This document shows positions 63,401 through 64,000 of a DNA stretch of 64,000 bases, piece after piece. Every line of letters begins with the position of its first letter. Within the stretch, counting starts at the first letter, position 1. The position numbers were made by a program, and so were the translations under genes. The stretch is from assembly GCA_903945175.1 (NCBI GenBank), contig CAJAUM010000051.1, positions 1 through 64,000 of the forward strand, written 5' to 3'. Origin of the DNA: an uncultured Bacteroidales bacterium. GTDB taxonomy: Bacteria > Bacteroidota > Bacteroidia > Bacteroidales > FEN-979. The notes under the pieces are model-generated. The model was not told the origin of the DNA, did not search any database, and saw nothing but the letters and a program-made list of their open reading frames with translations.

Positions 63401-63590
63401 TGCATCGGCCGAAAGCAGGCAATCATTGGGTATCGCGGTAGTGGGCGGACTTTTCTTTTCCACCTTCCTTACCCTCTATATCATCCCGGTTATCTATTCC
63501 TATTTGTCACGAAATCCTACCGACGATAGAATTGATTATACAGAACTTACCGTTGAAAACAAAGCCATCATGACCGACGATATCAGCTGA
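60477..63590 (+). CDS. RND efflux pump permease (AcrB/HAE1 family)
   Basis: The 1037-residue protein has 12 membrane helices and two large periplasmic domains. The proton-relay Asp pair of TM4 is visible in GLVCDDAIVVLENI (about 400-413), and ENPNKAQQIVYLVD-type porter segments and the TM10-11 GLVTKNGILIVEFANQ motif are intact. It exports hydrophobic compounds; the substrate cannot be told. It is followed by an outer-membrane TolC-like gene overlapping by one base. Confidence 0.95.
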   Translation: MSLSSLSIKKPVLAMVFTMLILIFGAVGFFYLGIREYPEMDPPVVTVTTTYSGANPEIIQAQITEPLEDAINGIEGIRVLSSVSTDQSSLITVEFNLGKEMESAANDVRDRVSKAIRLLPKDVDPPIVEKLSANANAIIFMIVRSYERNIMEVNDLVENTIKERLQTISGVGDIKIFGEKKYSMRLWLDPYKMAANGITSVDIERAVNRENIELPSGRVEGGLTELTIRTFGLLQSPEQFNNVIIKQEGGNIVRVSDIGSAELYPENDRSTVLMELLPVIIIGVVPQTGANNVAIANEFYKRMENLKKEIPADYDVRIGYDFTKFERGAVKEVQQTIVLSLILVVLIIFIFLRDWRSTIIPVAAIPVSIIGSFIIMAAMGLSINVLTLLAIVLSIGLVCDDAIVVLENIYTKIDTGMHPIEAALKGMKEIFFAVVSTTITLAAVFLPIMFLQGLIGRLFKEFAIVVAGSVLISAFVALTLSPMMCSRVLKSQRHLNSNWLINKTEPFFLALNRGYRYSLKGFMSHRWVVFPLFLGLLFVIVLTYKSLHSELAPFEDRSNIRIPTLAPEGSTYEFMTSYMAEIDRYIADSIPEISVSFSWISPSLGTIENPNKAQQIVYLVDPEKRTRSQHEIFRKMSKDFQHVTGIRTFPFEPPTIGDRFSGQPIQYVLQAPDLKSLNEVLPGFLEEARKIPALQFVDANFKINKPELRITIDREKAAQLGVSTQEIARTMQLTMSGQRYGYFIMEGKQYEIIGQVMRQDRDRPDALKALYVRNNKGEMILLDNLITMEESINPSSIFSFNRYISATISAGLAQGATLGDGIKALDAVSKRVLPPTFNTALAGQSRDYRESSSSLIFIFLLTIVLIFLILAAQFESFVDPLIILFTVPLAIAGALFSLWYFNQTLNIFSEIGIIMLIGLVTKNGILIVEFANQRKATGIDKIEAVQRAAISRFRPILMTSSAMILGILPIALKLGASAESRQSLGIAVVGGLFFSTFLTLYIIPVIYSYLSRNPTDDRIDYTELTVENKAIMTDDIS

Positions 63591-64000
63591 TGAAATGCTT
63601 CTCAATTACCGGATTGATACTGTTTATGTTCGCCACTGGGGTTGAAAGCCAGGAGCTTTTAACCCTGCAGAAGGCCGTAGCCATTGGGTTAGCCAACAAT
63701 TACGGCATCATCATGGCGCAAAAATCACAAGAGATTGCACACAACAATGCATCCCCCGGAAATGCGGGGATGCTCCCCGAAATCGGACTGAATGCCGGGT
63801 ATATGAATGGCCTGAGCGATGCAAATGTCAAAGTTGTCACCGGTGCTGAACTTGATAATTCCAGTGCCCACTCTGATTTGATAACAGCCGGTGTTGGCCT
63901 TAACTGGATGGTATTCGATGGTCTTAAAATGTTCATCACCTATGATAAGTTGAAAAAACTGGAGGAGATAAGCGAATTGAGCGCCAAGATCACCATTGAG
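63590..64000 (+). CDS. TolC-family outer-membrane channel (partial, 3' end missing)
   Basis: The frame opens with ATG 63590 (overlapping the pump stop by one base) and is still open at the window edge. The first 137 residues include a signal peptide and the start of a TolC/OEP domain (LTLQKAVAIGLANNYGIIMAQ..., then ...GVGLNWMVFDGLKMFITYDKLKKLEE). As the third gene of the adaptor-pump-channel set it completes the efflux system. Confidence 0.88.
   Translation, partial: MKCFSITGLILFMFATGVESQELLTLQKAVAIGLANNYGIIMAQKSQEIAHNNASPGNAGMLPEIGLNAGYMNGLSDANVKVVTGAELDNSSAHSDLITAGVGLNWMVFDGLKMFITYDKLKKLEEISELSAKITIE

Overview
The window looks like chromosome of a Bacteroidota bacterium, probably a Bacteroidia-like anaerobe. 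The evidence seen directly is: several secreted proteins ending in type IX secretion (T9SS) sorting domains; TAnnTTTG -7 promoter boxes ahead of many genes; almost no Shine-Dalgarno sequences; a TonB-dependent receptor with a carboxypeptidase-like N-terminal domain; and lipoprotein signals of the SSC/FSC type. The phosphofructokinase has the residues of the pyrophosphate-dependent type, which fits fermentative metabolism. The species cannot be named from the sequence.

Layout. 0-14.8 kb is core metabolism and housekeeping: an ABC-F ATPase, a leftward run of an RND/MMPL transporter, RmlA and a polyprenyl synthase, a hydroxyacid dehydrogenase, PPi-type phosphofructokinase, aspartokinase, fructose-bisphosphatase and Mfd. 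14.8-21.6 kb holds three exported proteins (lamin-tail/PKD protein, TonB-dependent receptor, phospholipase-D-fold enzyme). 21.6-34.7 kb mixes a GT2 mannosyltransferase-like enzyme, dihydroorotase, lipoproteins, a secreted EEP-family hydrolase, a 23S rRNA methyltransferase-like protein, an M4 metallopeptidase, an acyl-CoA synthetase and a serine hydrolase. 35.1-36.6 kb is a lone AT-rich Fic AMP-transferase gene preceded by repeated operator-like motifs.

36.69-41.84 kb is an integrated element of about 5.1 kb. It lies between two 13-bp copies of the 3' end of an initiator tRNA gene and carries a tyrosine recombinase, an unknown protein, a HTH/excisionase-like protein, a second unknown protein, a filamentous-phage/plasmid-type replication initiator and two small ORFs. 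It has matching arm-type repeats near both ends and almost no GATC sites, although the host DNA is rich in them. No capsid, coat, Zot or relaxase gene is visible.

41.9-49.6 kb is era, an ethanolamine permease gene (eutH), a fused eutB-eutC gene, der, an S4-domain protein, TonB, a small secreted Lys/Cys-rich protein and dtd. 49.7-58.4 kb contains pdxJ, a dipeptidase, then a PrsW-type protease gene next to an ECF sigma factor and a membrane anti-sigma factor, an unknown membrane-anchored protein and a large protease/propeller/barrel protein. This arrangement suggests a cell-envelope stress switch controlled by intramembrane proteolysis. 58.4-64 kb is an adenosine deaminase-like gene and an RND efflux operon that runs off the right edge.

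Across 0-28 kb there is also a family of very short tandem repeats (7-8 bp units built on GTCAC, GTTAC or TGACC). They sit between genes, mostly where two genes converge, and also inside reading frames: twice in mfd, both read as RHASHVT, at the extreme 3' end of the aspartokinase gene, and, in a more degenerate form, in the rRNA methyltransferase gene.
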